Shown here one piece after another: positions 36,736 to 46,468 of a stretch of 64,000 nt of DNA (its first letter is position 1; every line of letters starts with the position of its first letter). The position numbers and the translations under genes are program-made. This stretch comes from an uncultured Bacteroidales bacterium (GTDB lineage: Bacteria > Bacteroidota > Bacteroidia > Bacteroidales > F082), in the NCBI GenBank assembly GCA_905234645.1, contig CAJOIS010000001.1, positions 115,309-179,308 of the forward strand, written 5' to 3'. The notes beneath the pieces are model-generated. The model ran no database searches, had not been told where the DNA came from, and saw only the letters and a program-made list of their open reading frames with translations.

Positions 36736-39699
36736 ATGAATAGACATAAGTCAATAATCCTTTTATTTGTGTTGGCTTTCTCGGCTGGCACTAGCTTTGC
36801 CCAGGATGCGGAATCGCGCTGGGTGGATTCGGTTTACAACAGCCTCACGATGGAGCAGCGGGTGGCACAATTGATATGCATGCGTGCCAATCAGCCGGAC
36901 AAACCATATAACGAAGATGTGGCAAAATACATCAAACAGTACAATATTGGTGGCGTCTGCTTCTTCCGCAATGATTTGGTGCAACAGGTTGAGCAGACCA
37001 ACCAGTGGCAAGCGCTGGCAAAAACCCCGTTAATGGTGTCTATCGATGCTGAATGGGGTTTGGCAATGCGTTTGAAAAACACCATTGCTTATCCATACCA
37101 GATGACTTTGGGTGCTATCAACGATGATGCGTTGATTTATGAGATGGGGCAACAGATTGCCGAACAATGCCAAAGGATGGGCATCCATGTCAATTTTGCC
37201 CCTGTAGTGGATGTCAACTCTAATGCCGCCAACCCGATCATCGGCATGCGCAGCTTCGGAGAAGACCCTGCAAAAGTGGGAGAGAAGGGCACTGCCTATG
37301 CCTTGGGTATGCAAAGTAAAGGTTTGATTACCAGCATGAAACATTTCCCTGGTCACGGCAATACGGCAACGGACTCTCATATGACCTTGCCCACGGTGAC
37401 CCGTACGATGGAAGAGGTTCGCGACATCGAACTGGCTCCTTTCCGACATCTCATTGCCAACGGTGTGAACGGCGCCATGGTGGGACATTTGTATTTTCCT
37501 GCCATAGAGAAAGTCAAGAACACCTCATCGTCGCTTTCGCATGGCGTGGTTACCGACTTGTTGAAAAACGAAATGGGATTCGAAGGCTTGATTTTCACTG
37601 ATGGCCTAGACATGAAAGGCGTGTCGGAGAAGGTGCGTCAGGACAGCGTGCCGTATGTCGCTTTTATGGCGGGCAATGATGTGCTGATCCTGCCCACCAA
37701 TGTGCCGTTTGCCATCAAAACCATTAAGCAGGCTGCTGAGCGTGATTCACAAGCGGCAGCACGTCTCGAGGAGAGCTGCAAGAAGATCTTGCGTTACAAG
37801 TACCGCGCTGGCTTGAACCATTATAAGCCCGTTCCGACAGCCAACCTCCTTTCGGACCTGAAGAAGAAGGAGTACACCGATTTACGCCAACAATTATATG
37901 ACGAGGCCATCACGATGCTTCGCAATGACAACCAGGTGATTCCCTTGGTCAACAACAAGAAAATCGCTGTGGTGACCATCGGAAATACTAAGAACGATGT
38001 GAACGAAGGCCTCGTCGCTCATGGCTACAGCACAACATCTTTTGTGGTCAAGAAAGAAGATATCGCTTCTAAAACGACGAGTTGGCTGAAACAACTGGAG
38101 AGCTTTGACTTGGTGGTGGTGAGCATCGAGAAAACGACGATGTTTGCCAACAAGAATTATGGCATTACGGATGAGACGGTGAATTTCTTCAACCGCTTGG
38201 TGGCACAGAACGACGTGATTCTCAATCTTTTTGCATGTCCTTATGCCTTGGATTTGTTCCGCATCAACAATAGTGTGAAGGGCTTGGTAGTGGCCTATCA
38301 GGACGAGGTGCCTGCCGTTAATGCCGTTGTGAGACTGCTCTCAGGCGAGCTTGAGGCTAAAGGCACGCTGCCAGTCTCGGCGGGTAAGTTCAAGTGTGGC
38401 GACGGTATCGCTGCTGCCATGCCTGAGCGTAAGGAAATTATACTCCCACAGAAGGAGATACCTGCACCTGCTACGATCCCTACACAAGAAGAGCAAGCCG
38501 CTCTGATACATAGAGCTACATTGGATGAAAAGTATGTTGCCAAGCTGGACTCCGTTGCCTTGTCGGGCATCAGACGCGGGGCTTATCCCGGATGCCAGAT
38601 TGTGGCGATGAAAGACGGCAAGATGGTGTACGACAAGTGCTTCGGCACGTTCACCTACGGTGGTGGTCATAAGGTGCAGCCCGACGACCTCTACGACATA
38701 GCCTCTTGCACGAAGATTTTCGCTTCCACGTTGGCAGTCATGAAGTTGTATGACGAAGGCTTGATAGACTTGAACAAAACCTTGACGGATTTTTTTCCCT
38801 ATCTGAAAGGCAATCCCCATGGAAAGCTGAAGCTCATCGAGATCATGACCCATCAGGCGGGATTGAAAGCGTGGGTGCCGTTTTATAAGGTTACTATTGA
38901 CGACAACGGCCCCATGGCGGAATTCTACAGCGACAAAATCGACGAGAGCCATGGCGTGAGGGTGGCGGAGAACCTTTATCTTGTCAATGATTATGAAGAC
39001 CGTATCTTTGACTCGGTGTCGAAGACGGCCTTGGGGAGGAAGAAATATCTGTACAGCGACATGGGCTTCTATTACATCCCCAAGATCGTGAAACAGATTA
39101 CCAATCAGAGCATAGAGGACTTTCTGAGGGACGAGTTTTACTATCCCATGGGGCTGAATCATATCTGCTACAAGCCTTTGAATCATTTCACCCGCGAACA
39201 AATCGCCCCGACGGAGAACGACACCGTTTTTCGCCGCCAGCTGATATGGGGTGATGTCCACGACCAAGCCGCAGCCATGTTCGGCGGTGTGGCAGGTCAT
39301 GCAGGGCTGTTCTCCAATGCCCACGATTTGGCAGCCATCATGCAGATGTGGCTGGATGAGGGCGTTTACAATGGTGTGCGTTACCTGAAGCCCGAGACGG
39401 TACGTTATTTCACCAAGGCGCCTTTCGCAGCCAGCAACGACAACCGTCGTGGCATCGGATTCGACAAGTTGCCCATCAACAAGAAAGGCTCTTGCACCGC
39501 ATCCAAGTCCGGCTCAATGCAAGGCTATGGACATACGGGCTTCACGGGGACTTTCGTGTGGGCTGACCCCGCCAACGATATGATTATCATCTTCCTGTCC
39601 AACCGTGTCTATCCCGATGCCGAGCCGAACAAATTGGTGAAAACGGGGATCCGCACCGCCTTGCACGACATCCTGTATGAGGCATATCCGATTGAATGA
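36736..39699 (+). CDS. GH3 glycosidase fused to a beta-lactamase-family serine hydrolase
   Basis: The 987-residue secreted protein (signal peptide IILLFVLAFSAGTSFAQ) begins with a GH3 N-terminal domain of the NagZ type. It has MKHFPGHGNTATDSHM near residue 200 and FTDGLDMKGV with the likely nucleophile Asp near 288. A GH3 C-terminal-like domain spans about 380-560. The last third is a class C beta-lactamase/DD-peptidase fold with SCTK (Ser near 656), the YSD triad member and a late GHTGFTGT. The architecture suggests trimming of peptidoglycan sugars and peptides or esters in the periplasm or outside. Such fusions are known in Bacteroidota. Confidence 0.92.
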   Translation: MNRHKSIILLFVLAFSAGTSFAQDAESRWVDSVYNSLTMEQRVAQLICMRANQPDKPYNEDVAKYIKQYNIGGVCFFRNDLVQQVEQTNQWQALAKTPLMVSIDAEWGLAMRLKNTIAYPYQMTLGAINDDALIYEMGQQIAEQCQRMGIHVNFAPVVDVNSNAANPIIGMRSFGEDPAKVGEKGTAYALGMQSKGLITSMKHFPGHGNTATDSHMTLPTVTRTMEEVRDIELAPFRHLIANGVNGAMVGHLYFPAIEKVKNTSSSLSHGVVTDLLKNEMGFEGLIFTDGLDMKGVSEKVRQDSVPYVAFMAGNDVLILPTNVPFAIKTIKQAAERDSQAAARLEESCKKILRYKYRAGLNHYKPVPTANLLSDLKKKEYTDLRQQLYDEAITMLRNDNQVIPLVNNKKIAVVTIGNTKNDVNEGLVAHGYSTTSFVVKKEDIASKTTSWLKQLESFDLVVVSIEKTTMFANKNYGITDETVNFFNRLVAQNDVILNLFACPYALDLFRINNSVKGLVVAYQDEVPAVNAVVRLLSGELEAKGTLPVSAGKFKCGDGIAAAMPERKEIILPQKEIPAPATIPTQEEQAALIHRATLDEKYVAKLDSVALSGIRRGAYPGCQIVAMKDGKMVYDKCFGTFTYGGGHKVQPDDLYDIASCTKIFASTLAVMKLYDEGLIDLNKTLTDFFPYLKGNPHGKLKLIEIMTHQAGLKAWVPFYKVTIDDNGPMAEFYSDKIDESHGVRVAENLYLVNDYEDRIFDSVSKTALGRKKYLYSDMGFYYIPKIVKQITNQSIEDFLRDEFYYPMGLNHICYKPLNHFTREQIAPTENDTVFRRQLIWGDVHDQAAAMFGGVAGHAGLFSNAHDLAAIMQMWLDEGVYNGVRYLKPETVRYFTKAPFAASNDNRRGIGFDKLPINKKGSCTASKSGSMQGYGHTGFTGTFVWADPANDMIIIFLSNRVYPDAEPNKLVKTGIRTALHDILYEAYPIE

Positions 39700-39730
39700 C
39701 TGGTTTACAAAAACGAAATAATTCCAAGCT

Positions 39731-40129
39731 ATGCATATCTACAAGCATGAAGTAAAGTATTACGAGTGTGACCGCATGGGCGTGACGCATCATTCCAACT
39801 ATGTCCGTTTCATGGAAGAAGCCCGTGTGGACTACCTTGATCAACTGGGTTACGGCTTCGAGAAGATAGAGGCCGATGGCGTGTTTTCTCCTGTCGTCTC
39901 CGTTCAGTGCAACTACAAAAGCCCAACTACCTTCAAGGATGTCATCGATATTACGGTCGCTATCGGCAAGGTGACGGAGATGAAGTTCGAGTTTCTATAC
40001 GAGATGCGTGTGGGCGATAAGACGGTCTGCACTGCGCAAAGCATGCATTGCTTCATCGAAAACGGTCGCCCGGTGGCCATCTCGAAACGTTTGCCAGATC
40101 TTTATAAAGCCATACAATCCCAGCAATGA
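39731..40129 (+). CDS. Acyl-CoA thioesterase (4HBT/YbgC-like)
   Basis: The 132-residue hotdog-fold protein begins with the catalytic region YYECDRMGVTHHSNYVRFME, whose Asp is the expected active residue, and continues with YKSPTTFKDVIDI. It should hydrolyse acyl-CoA or acyl-carrier thioesters. The following SDR gene overlaps its stop by 4 bases, indicating coupled expression. Confidence 0.9.
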   Translation: MHIYKHEVKYYECDRMGVTHHSNYVRFMEEARVDYLDQLGYGFEKIEADGVFSPVVSVQCNYKSPTTFKDVIDITVAIGKVTEMKFEFLYEMRVGDKTVCTAQSMHCFIENGRPVAISKRLPDLYKAIQSQQ

Positions 40130-40971
40130 AGACTTCGAAAGTGATATTGATCACGGGTGCTAGCAGCGGCATCGGTTATGACACGGCATCGGCATTAGCC
40201 AAGCAGGGGTATAAGGTGTATGCTGCAGCCCGAAGGATGGAGAAAATGGAACCGTTGCGCCAAGTGGGGGTTGTGCCCATCAGGATGGACGTTACGGATG
40301 AGGCATCCATCAAAGACGCGTTAGACATTGTGATGCAGGCGGAAGGCAGTATCGACGTGCTCATCAACAATGCCGGATATGGCTATTTCGGCGCCATTGA
40401 GACGGTGAGCATGGAAGAGGCACGCCGACAGGTGGAGGTCAATGTGTTTGGATTGGCACGCTTGTGTCAGCTGGTGCTCCCCATCATGCGCCAACAGGGT
40501 GGAGGACGCATCATCAACACCTCGTCGGTGGCGGGGAAGTCTGTGTTGTATTATGGCGGCTGGTACCATGTGACCAAATATTCCGTGGAAGCCTTCAGCG
40601 ATGCGTTGCGCATCGAAATGAAGCCTTTCGGCATCGACGTGGTGATGATTGAGCCGGGTGGCATTAAGACGGAGTGGGGGCATATTGCCGCTGATCATTT
40701 GGCCGAGTCGTCGAAAGGTACGGCATACGAGAAAACGGGGCTTCAGGAAGCAGAGAATTTCCACTGGATGTATGAGACCAACTACCTCTCGAAACCTGCC
40801 GTGGTCACCAGGACGATGTGCAAGGCCGTCAACAGCCGTCATCCTCGCGCCCGCTATCGTACCGGCGCCTTTGCCAACACCATCGTGTTCTTCCATTGGC
40901 TGCTCCCGACCCGTTGGTGGGATGCCGTGGTGAGAAGCCTGGGAAAGATAAAGGCTCCTGTGAAGAAATAA
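40126..40971 (+). CDS. Short-chain dehydrogenase/reductase
   Basis: The 281-residue Rossmann protein has the cofactor motif TGASSGIGYD, DVLINNAGYGYFG, catalytic Ser in INTSSVAGKS and the YxxxK motif in YHVTKYSVEAF. The substrate is unknown; family members reduce or oxidise hydroxyl and keto groups with NAD(P). It ends the eight-gene run and converges on the serine-protease gene after 16 bases. Confidence 0.92.
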   Translation: MKTSKVILITGASSGIGYDTASALAKQGYKVYAAARRMEKMEPLRQVGVVPIRMDVTDEASIKDALDIVMQAEGSIDVLINNAGYGYFGAIETVSMEEARRQVEVNVFGLARLCQLVLPIMRQQGGGRIINTSSVAGKSVLYYGGWYHVTKYSVEAFSDALRIEMKPFGIDVVMIEPGGIKTEWGHIAADHLAESSKGTAYEKTGLQEAENFHWMYETNYLSKPAVVTRTMCKAVNSRHPRARYRTGAFANTIVFFHWLLPTRWWDAVVRSLGKIKAPVKK

Positions 40972-40987
40972 AGGGTTTGGTAGGGAA

Positions 40988-42304
40988 TTATTCGACCTCC
41001 ACGATGTAAATGTAAGGCTTAACTGTCCTGACCTTAGTGGTCATGGGCTCGGTTGCCATGGAACGAACGCCAGCGGATGACAACTGTATGCCTTGTTTTT
41101 GGATCAGGCGGATAAGATATTGCTCCTTGATGGCGTAAGAAGCGCTTTCAATATTCTCAAGTCTCGAGCTGACCACGCCGATGACTTCGCCATTTGCGTT
41201 AAACACCGGACAACCGCTGTTGCCCGACTGGACGGTGGCGGAGAGTTGGTACGAAGCCATGTCGCCTTGATATCCAGAACAGGCGCTGATGACGCCATTG
41301 GTGAGCTTGATTTCATCGCCCATCACCGAACGAAGGGGATAACCTAAGGTAAACACTTCCTCGCCGACTTCCGATTCCGAGGTTTTGATGCGATAGGGGA
41401 GGCTGCCTATACCATGAAAGCCGTTATCTGTGATTTTCAATATTGCCAGGTCGTTGTCGCGGTCCGTGGCGTAGACCACGGCCATGACAGGATGGTCGAA
41501 GTCGCCATTCACACCCCTGATGCGAACCCTCCTCGCGCCTTCGATGACGTGATAGCAGGTGGCGAGGTAGCCTTCTCCATTGATGGCAAAGCTGCTGCCG
41601 CTGGCAGAGACAACGAAAGGAGTTTCGACGGGGCGCTGCGTCCTGGGAGTGGCAGCAGAGTTTTCCCTGCCGTTTTTGTCGTGGTGTTCGTTGCGAGAGG
41701 TCCCGCTGTCGTTGCGATCGGCATCGCCGTTGTTGCGATTGGTTCCACTGTTATGGTTGGTCCCACCATCATTGTGAGCTGTCCCGCTATCGTTGCGGTC
41801 GGTTTGTGAGCGGTGATTCGATGTGCCAGAATCCTCGCGGTCGTCATTTGAGTTTGCGGAACTCCTTCTGAGACGGATGCCGCGCCAATAAAAGCCGTCG
41901 CTTACGTTTTCTTCGATGTCGATGGATTGGCTGTTTGTCGGGATGCTGGGAAATACCAAGCAGAAAGTGAATTTCTTAATGGAATTCAGGCCATAGGATT
42001 GGTTGAGGTTCAGAGCCGAGAACTGTCCGTCGGCGACGGTGCCCCATTTCGTAATGCTTAAGCGTCGCCCATCGGTTTTCAAGGTGGTCTTTGAACTGAT
42101 GGCGACGGAGATGTCTTCGTTGGTTTTGGCGCTGTATGAAATGTAGACCCGGGTCTCTCTGCTGTTGATGGCTACGCGCTCAACCTTGGTGTCACCATAC
42201 CTGCTTCGGTATGAAGACTCCACATAAGGGTTTTCAATGCTTGTTTGTGCAAAAGAAACAAGGGCACAAAAACTAAGCCATACGATGATAAACCATTGTT
42301 TCAT
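40988..42304 (-). CDS. Secreted trypsin-like (DegP/S1) serine protease with N/D-rich linker
   Basis: The 438-residue protein has a signal peptide (FIIVWLSFCALVSFAQ), an N-terminal beta domain (to about 145) and a hydrophilic linker made of Asn, Asp, Gly, Ser, Thr, His and Arg with repeating DRNDSGT-like units (about 150-215). A trypsin-like domain follows, with the triad in ATCYHVIEGARR, DRDNDLAILKI and QSGNSGCPVFNANGEVIGV. No PDZ domain is evident. Located 32 bases after the gene at 42337, probably on the same transcript. Confidence 0.88.
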   Translation of the reverse strand: MKQWFIIVWLSFCALVSFAQTSIENPYVESSYRSRYGDTKVERVAINSRETRVYISYSAKTNEDISVAISSKTTLKTDGRRLSITKWGTVADGQFSALNLNQSYGLNSIKKFTFCLVFPSIPTNSQSIDIEENVSDGFYWRGIRLRRSSANSNDDREDSGTSNHRSQTDRNDSGTAHNDGGTNHNSGTNRNNGDADRNDSGTSRNEHHDKNGRENSAATPRTQRPVETPFVVSASGSSFAINGEGYLATCYHVIEGARRVRIRGVNGDFDHPVMAVVYATDRDNDLAILKITDNGFHGIGSLPYRIKTSESEVGEEVFTLGYPLRSVMGDEIKLTNGVISACSGYQGDMASYQLSATVQSGNSGCPVFNANGEVIGVVSSRLENIESASYAIKEQYLIRLIQKQGIQLSSAGVRSMATEPMTTKVRTVKPYIYIVEVE

Positions 42305-42336
42305 ACCCTTGTTTCAATAATGGACCTAAGTCCGGA

Positions 42337-43023
42337 TTACATGTCGTAGCTGTAATGGCCTTTCTTGTCGGCCATAAACCATGCCGTGCCGGCGAACTTC
42401 AGGCGATAGACGTCGAACTCCACGGTTCTGGCTTCTTCTTTGAGGTCGGAAGGGACGTTGCCGACCCATTTGTATCCGTTTTCATAGACTGCTACGAGAG
42501 CGTCGTCGGTCATGTGGGCAGTCCACAACTCACCATGCTCGTCTTCACCGTCGCGAAGCCATTCCAGATAGTCGCTGTCGGAAGCTGAATACTTGGTGTC
42601 GGTGATGATGATCCAGTCTCCATCGTCGTTGAAAGTCACGGTGTTGATGACTTCTCCTGCTTCGTTATACTCGCGCAATTTGCGTTCCAACGATTTCGGG
42701 ATGCCGTTCCAATACAAACCGTTGTCGCCGTAAAGGATCAGCCAGCTTCCTTCTTCTGTCAGCTGGACGTCGTCGATGTATTCTCCGTCGTCATGCAGTT
42801 CGCTGAGTTTGTTGACCAAAGAAGAAGGGCAGCCCTTGGAAGCATAGCCGTTGCGGCCATAGAGCATAAGGTCGCCTCCTGTGCGGGTGATGGCAACGTT
42901 TCTGCATTCGCCGTGCGATTTGATAGCGTTGCGGATGTGTTCCCTGCTGCTTTGGGCCATTGTTGGAATCGCCATCGTGAAAAGAATGGCAAAGATTGAC
43001 ATGTACTGTAATGCTTTTTTCAT
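42337..43023 (-). CDS. Secreted protein with internal repeats, unknown function
   Basis: The 228-residue protein has a signal peptide (MSIFAILFTMAIPTMAQ). Three imperfect repeats of about 50 residues follow, each with a strand pair such as VAITRTGGDLMLYGRNGYAS, VQLTEEGSWLILYGDNGLYW and VTFNDDGDWIIITDTKYSAS. This suggests a small beta-propeller-like or WG-like fold. It lies upstream of the serine-protease gene on one probable transcript, and could be its partner or substrate, which is speculation. Confidence 0.75.
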   Translation of the reverse strand: MKKALQYMSIFAILFTMAIPTMAQSSREHIRNAIKSHGECRNVAITRTGGDLMLYGRNGYASKGCPSSLVNKLSELHDDGEYIDDVQLTEEGSWLILYGDNGLYWNGIPKSLERKLREYNEAGEVINTVTFNDDGDWIIITDTKYSASDSDYLEWLRDGEDEHGELWTAHMTDDALVAVYENGYKWVGNVPSDLKEEARTVEFDVYRLKFAGTAWFMADKKGHYSYDM

Positions 43024-43100
43024 AGTACTTGGTTTTAATTATTAAATAGTTCAATGATTGTCATTGCATTTGGATTCTAGAGCAATATCCTATCATTTGG

Positions 43101-43108
43101 CAAAAGTA
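43101..43108 (-). promoter_or_regulatory. -7 box of the repeat protein / serine-protease unit
   Basis: On the minus strand TACTTTTG lies 77 bases before the ATG at 43023. Confidence 0.5.
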
Positions 43109-43161
43109 TGCCTTTTTTTGGATTTACCAATTATTATGCCAAAAATTTTTCAATTTAAGTC

Positions 43162-45309
43162 TTATTTCTTTTCGGTAGGATAGCTTAATCCCATGTTGTA
43201 GAGGATGAACGAATAGATGTCGGCTTGCTCTTCCAACACCTTGGAGATGGGCTTGCCGCCGCCGTGTCCGGCCTTGGTGTCGATGCGGATGATTTTGGGC
43301 TCGTTACCTGTTTGTGCAGCCTGCAATGCAGCAGCGTACTTGAACGAGTGGGCAGGCACCACGCGGTCGTCGTGGTCGGCAGTGGTGACCATGATGGCGG
43401 GATAGTGCACATTCTCACCGCTTTGGATGGTGTGCAGTGGCGAGTAGGCGTACAAGGCCTTGAACATGGCCTCGTCGTCCTCGCTGGTGCCATAGTCGCT
43501 GGCCCAGTTCCAACCGATGGTGAAGAGGTGGTAGCGCAGCATGTCCATCACACCGACTTGCGGCACGGCGACTTTAAACAGGTCGGGACGCTGGTTGACC
43601 ACTGCTCCAACGAGCAGACCCCCATTGGAACCGCCGTTCAAAGCCAGATAGTCGGCAGAGGTGTAGTTGTTGTTGATCAGGTATTCGGCGCAGGCAATGC
43701 AGTCGTCGAAGACGTTTTGTTTCTGCAACTTGGTGCCAGCGATATGCCATTCCTCACCATATTCGTTGCCGCCGCGCAGGTTCATCTGGGCGTAAATGCC
43801 GCCATTCTCAATGAAGGGCAGACGTGATGTGCTAAAGCCAGGATTGAGGGTGATGTTGAAACCACCGTAGCCATAAAGCAGGGTGGGGTTGGTGCCGTCC
43901 TTTTGCAAACCTTTCTTGTAGGTCAGGAACATCGGGACCTTGGTGCCGTCCTTCGAGGTGACGAAGACCTGCTCCGTGACGTAGTTGTCCGACTTGAAGT
44001 CAATGGCGGGCGCGCGGAATACAGTGGAGGTGTTGTCTTCAATGTTGTATTGGTAGATCGTGGTCGGGAAGGCAAAGGAGGTGAAGGCGTAGAACACCTC
44101 GGGTTCCTCGTATTTGCTGCTGAAGCCGACAGCGCCGTAGGTGGGCAGGGCAATCTCATGGAGTTGCTTGCCGTCCATGGTGTAGACATAGGCGTGGTTG
44201 GCGGCGTCCTTGTCGTAGGTGACGATCATCTTGCCGGCGGCGAGGCTGATGCCTGCGATGACATTCTCGCTCTCAGGAATGACATCCACCCAGTTCTCCA
44301 TCTGGGGAGCCTTGACCGATACGCGGCAGATGCGGCCCTTGGGCGCGTTGTAGTTGGTGAATATATATAAGGTATCGTTGATGACGTCGATGGGGCCGTA
44401 TTGGTAGTCCATGTCATCGGCGATCTGCACGAACTTGCCCATTGCGTCTTGCATATCCCTGATCCACAGCGTGCTGCCGGCGCCTTGTCCGCTCTCGAAG
44501 AGGAACATATAGTGTTCATCTTCAGTGAGGTCCACTTGGTGGAAATAGCGCGGTTGGGCGGGGTTGGAGTAGAAGAGCTCGTCTTGTTCCTGAGGCGTGC
44601 CGAGTCTGTGGTAGTAGATCTTGTGGTTTTCGTTCACGTTGCTGAACTCCTTGCCTTCGGTGGGGCGGTCATAGGCGGCATAGAAGAAGCCGTCCTTGTA
44701 CCAGTTGGCACCCGTGAACTTGGCCCATTCGATGTGGTCGGGAAGGAGCTCGAGGGTAGACATGTCTTTCACGTAGATCTCGACCCAGTCAGAGCCGCTG
44801 CGTTGAATGGTATAGGCCATGTATTTGCCGTCGTTGGAGAAGCTGATGCCGCCCAGCGAGACGGTGCCATCATCGGAGAGGGCATTGGGATCCAGGAGGA
44901 CGGTAGGATCGCCGTCGAGTGTCTCCTGCATGTAGATGACGCTTTGGTTCTGGAGGCCGTCATTCTTCGAGTAGATGTAGCGGCCGTGTTCCTTTGAAGG
45001 TATGCCATAGCGTTCGTAGTTGACGATTTCCGTCAGGCGGTCCTTGAGGGCGCTGCGGAAGGGGATGTGGCTCAGGTAGTCGTTGGTGACTTCCATTTGT
45101 GCCTTGACCCAGTCAGCGGTTTCAGCACAAGTGTCGTTCTCAAGCCAGCGATACGGGTCGGCGACCTTCGTTCCGAAGTAGTCGTCAACGACGGTGGTGT
45201 CCTTTCGCGTCTCGGGATAAGCCTTGACGGAATAACGTTCAGCGGGCTGCTGGTTGCAGCCGAAAAGGGTGATGATGCTGCCCATGATTAGTAAGGTAGT
45301 TTTTTTCAT
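43162..45309 (-). CDS. Prolyl oligopeptidase (S9A), lipoprotein
   Basis: From the ATG at 45309 the product is 715 residues with a lipobox (GSIITLFGC), so it should be attached to a membrane outside the cytoplasm. The seven-bladed propeller (about 90-430) is followed by an alpha/beta-hydrolase domain with Ser in NGGSNGGLLVGA, Asp in TTADHDDRVVPAHS and His in TKAGHGGGKP. It cleaves after proline in short peptides. An upstream in-frame ATG at 45345 is unlikely because it overlaps the promoter box at 45343. Confidence 0.94.
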   Translation of the reverse strand: MKKTTLLIMGSIITLFGCNQQPAERYSVKAYPETRKDTTVVDDYFGTKVADPYRWLENDTCAETADWVKAQMEVTNDYLSHIPFRSALKDRLTEIVNYERYGIPSKEHGRYIYSKNDGLQNQSVIYMQETLDGDPTVLLDPNALSDDGTVSLGGISFSNDGKYMAYTIQRSGSDWVEIYVKDMSTLELLPDHIEWAKFTGANWYKDGFFYAAYDRPTEGKEFSNVNENHKIYYHRLGTPQEQDELFYSNPAQPRYFHQVDLTEDEHYMFLFESGQGAGSTLWIRDMQDAMGKFVQIADDMDYQYGPIDVINDTLYIFTNYNAPKGRICRVSVKAPQMENWVDVIPESENVIAGISLAAGKMIVTYDKDAANHAYVYTMDGKQLHEIALPTYGAVGFSSKYEEPEVFYAFTSFAFPTTIYQYNIEDNTSTVFRAPAIDFKSDNYVTEQVFVTSKDGTKVPMFLTYKKGLQKDGTNPTLLYGYGGFNITLNPGFSTSRLPFIENGGIYAQMNLRGGNEYGEEWHIAGTKLQKQNVFDDCIACAEYLINNNYTSADYLALNGGSNGGLLVGAVVNQRPDLFKVAVPQVGVMDMLRYHLFTIGWNWASDYGTSEDDEAMFKALYAYSPLHTIQSGENVHYPAIMVTTADHDDRVVPAHSFKYAAALQAAQTGNEPKIIRIDTKAGHGGGKPISKVLEEQADIYSFILYNMGLSYPTEKK

Positions 45310-45342
45310 TATTGGTTGATTTAATGAATAGAATGTTGGGGA

Positions 45343-45350
45343 CAAAGGTA
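45343..45350 (-). promoter_or_regulatory. -7 box of the prolyl oligopeptidase gene
   Basis: On the minus strand TACCTTTG lies 33 bases before the ATG at 45309, back to back with the RhuM promoter. Confidence 0.55.
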
Positions 45351-45392
45351 CGATTATTTGGTGAAAGTATTTGAAATAAAAGACGAATTTGT

Positions 45393-45400
45393 TATCTTTG
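45393..45400 (+). promoter_or_regulatory. -7 box of the RhuM-family gene
   Basis: TATCTTTG lies 22 bases before the ATG at 45423. Confidence 0.6.
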
Positions 45401-45422
45401 CAGCGAGAAAACCGTTTTATAT

Positions 45423-46403
45423 ATGTCAGAATCCAACGAAACCCAATTCATACTATACCAACTTCCCGACGAAGAAGGAGTAATTCAAGTGGTCGTCAAG
45501 GATGAAACAATCTGGGCGACACAAAAGGCTATGGCTCAATTGTTTGGGTGTTCAACGGACAATGTTTCTCTTCATTTGAAAAACATCTTCGCATCGTCAG
45601 AATTGGACAAAGATTCAGTTACCGAGAAAAACTCGGCAACTGCCGCTGACGGGAAAAACTACCAAACTCTATTCTATAATCTTGACGCTATAATCTCCGT
45701 TGGCTACCGTGTCAATTCAGCCAAAGCTACACAGTTCCGCATTTGGGCTACAGGTGTGTTGAAAGAGTATATTCGCAAAGGCTTCGCCCTCGACGACAAC
45801 CGCCTAAAAAACCTTGGCGGTGGCGGCTATTGGAAAGAACTCATCGAGCGCATACGCGACATCCGCTCGTCCGAAAAGGTGTTTTACAGACAGGTATTAG
45901 ATATTTACGCCACAAGCATCGATTATGACCCCCAAGCCGATATTTCTATTGAGTTTTTCAAACGGGTGCAAAACAAGATACATTATGCCGTTCACGGACA
46001 GACAGCAGCCGAAGTCATTGTCAGCCGCGCTGATGCGGAAAAAGAATTCATGGGTTTGACGACATTTGAAGGTGATAGGCCGCATTTGAAGGATGCAGTC
46101 ATAGCAAAGAACTATTTGGATGAAAAGGAATTGCGGGCGATGGGACAAATTGTTTCTGGATACCTGGATTTTGGCGAACGACAGGCCGAACGTCAGCAAA
46201 CCATGACCATGAAAGACTGGGCGGCACATTTGGACCGGATTCTGACCATGAGCGGTGAAAAGTTACTTCAAGGCGCAGGAACAGTGTCGCACCAACAAGC
46301 CATCGAACACGCCACCAATGAGTATAAGAAATACCAGCAACGCACTTTAAGCCAGGTGGAAAAGGATTTTTTAGACAATATTAATGCTTTGCCGAGAGAA
46401 TAA
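45423..46403 (+). CDS. RhuM-family protein
   Basis: The 326-residue protein matches the RhuM pattern: an N-terminal DNA-binding-like segment (IWATQKAMAQLFGCSTDNVS) and FYNLDAIISVGYRVNSAKAT, then QFRIWATGVLKEYIRKGFAL. A helical C-terminal half ends with a Lys/Gln-rich stretch. RhuM genes were first seen on a Salmonella pathogenicity island and are scattered in mobile regions of many bacteria; their activity is not established. Here it is a single gene between the prolyl oligopeptidase and LolA-like genes with no other mobile signs. Confidence 0.9.
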   Translation: MSESNETQFILYQLPDEEGVIQVVVKDETIWATQKAMAQLFGCSTDNVSLHLKNIFASSELDKDSVTEKNSATAADGKNYQTLFYNLDAIISVGYRVNSAKATQFRIWATGVLKEYIRKGFALDDNRLKNLGGGGYWKELIERIRDIRSSEKVFYRQVLDIYATSIDYDPQADISIEFFKRVQNKIHYAVHGQTAAEVIVSRADAEKEFMGLTTFEGDRPHLKDAVIAKNYLDEKELRAMGQIVSGYLDFGERQAERQQTMTMKDWAAHLDRILTMSGEKLLQGAGTVSHQQAIEHATNEYKKYQQRTLSQVEKDFLDNINALPRE

Positions 46404-46440
46404 GCCAAGCCGGAATATTTCGGTATATCCCCAAAAATTG

Positions 46441-46448
46441 TATTTTTG
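46441..46448 (+). promoter_or_regulatory. -7 box of the LolA-like gene
   Basis: TATTTTTG lies 20 bases before the ATG at 46469. Confidence 0.6.
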
Positions 46449-46468
46449 CATCAATATAAACACTGATC

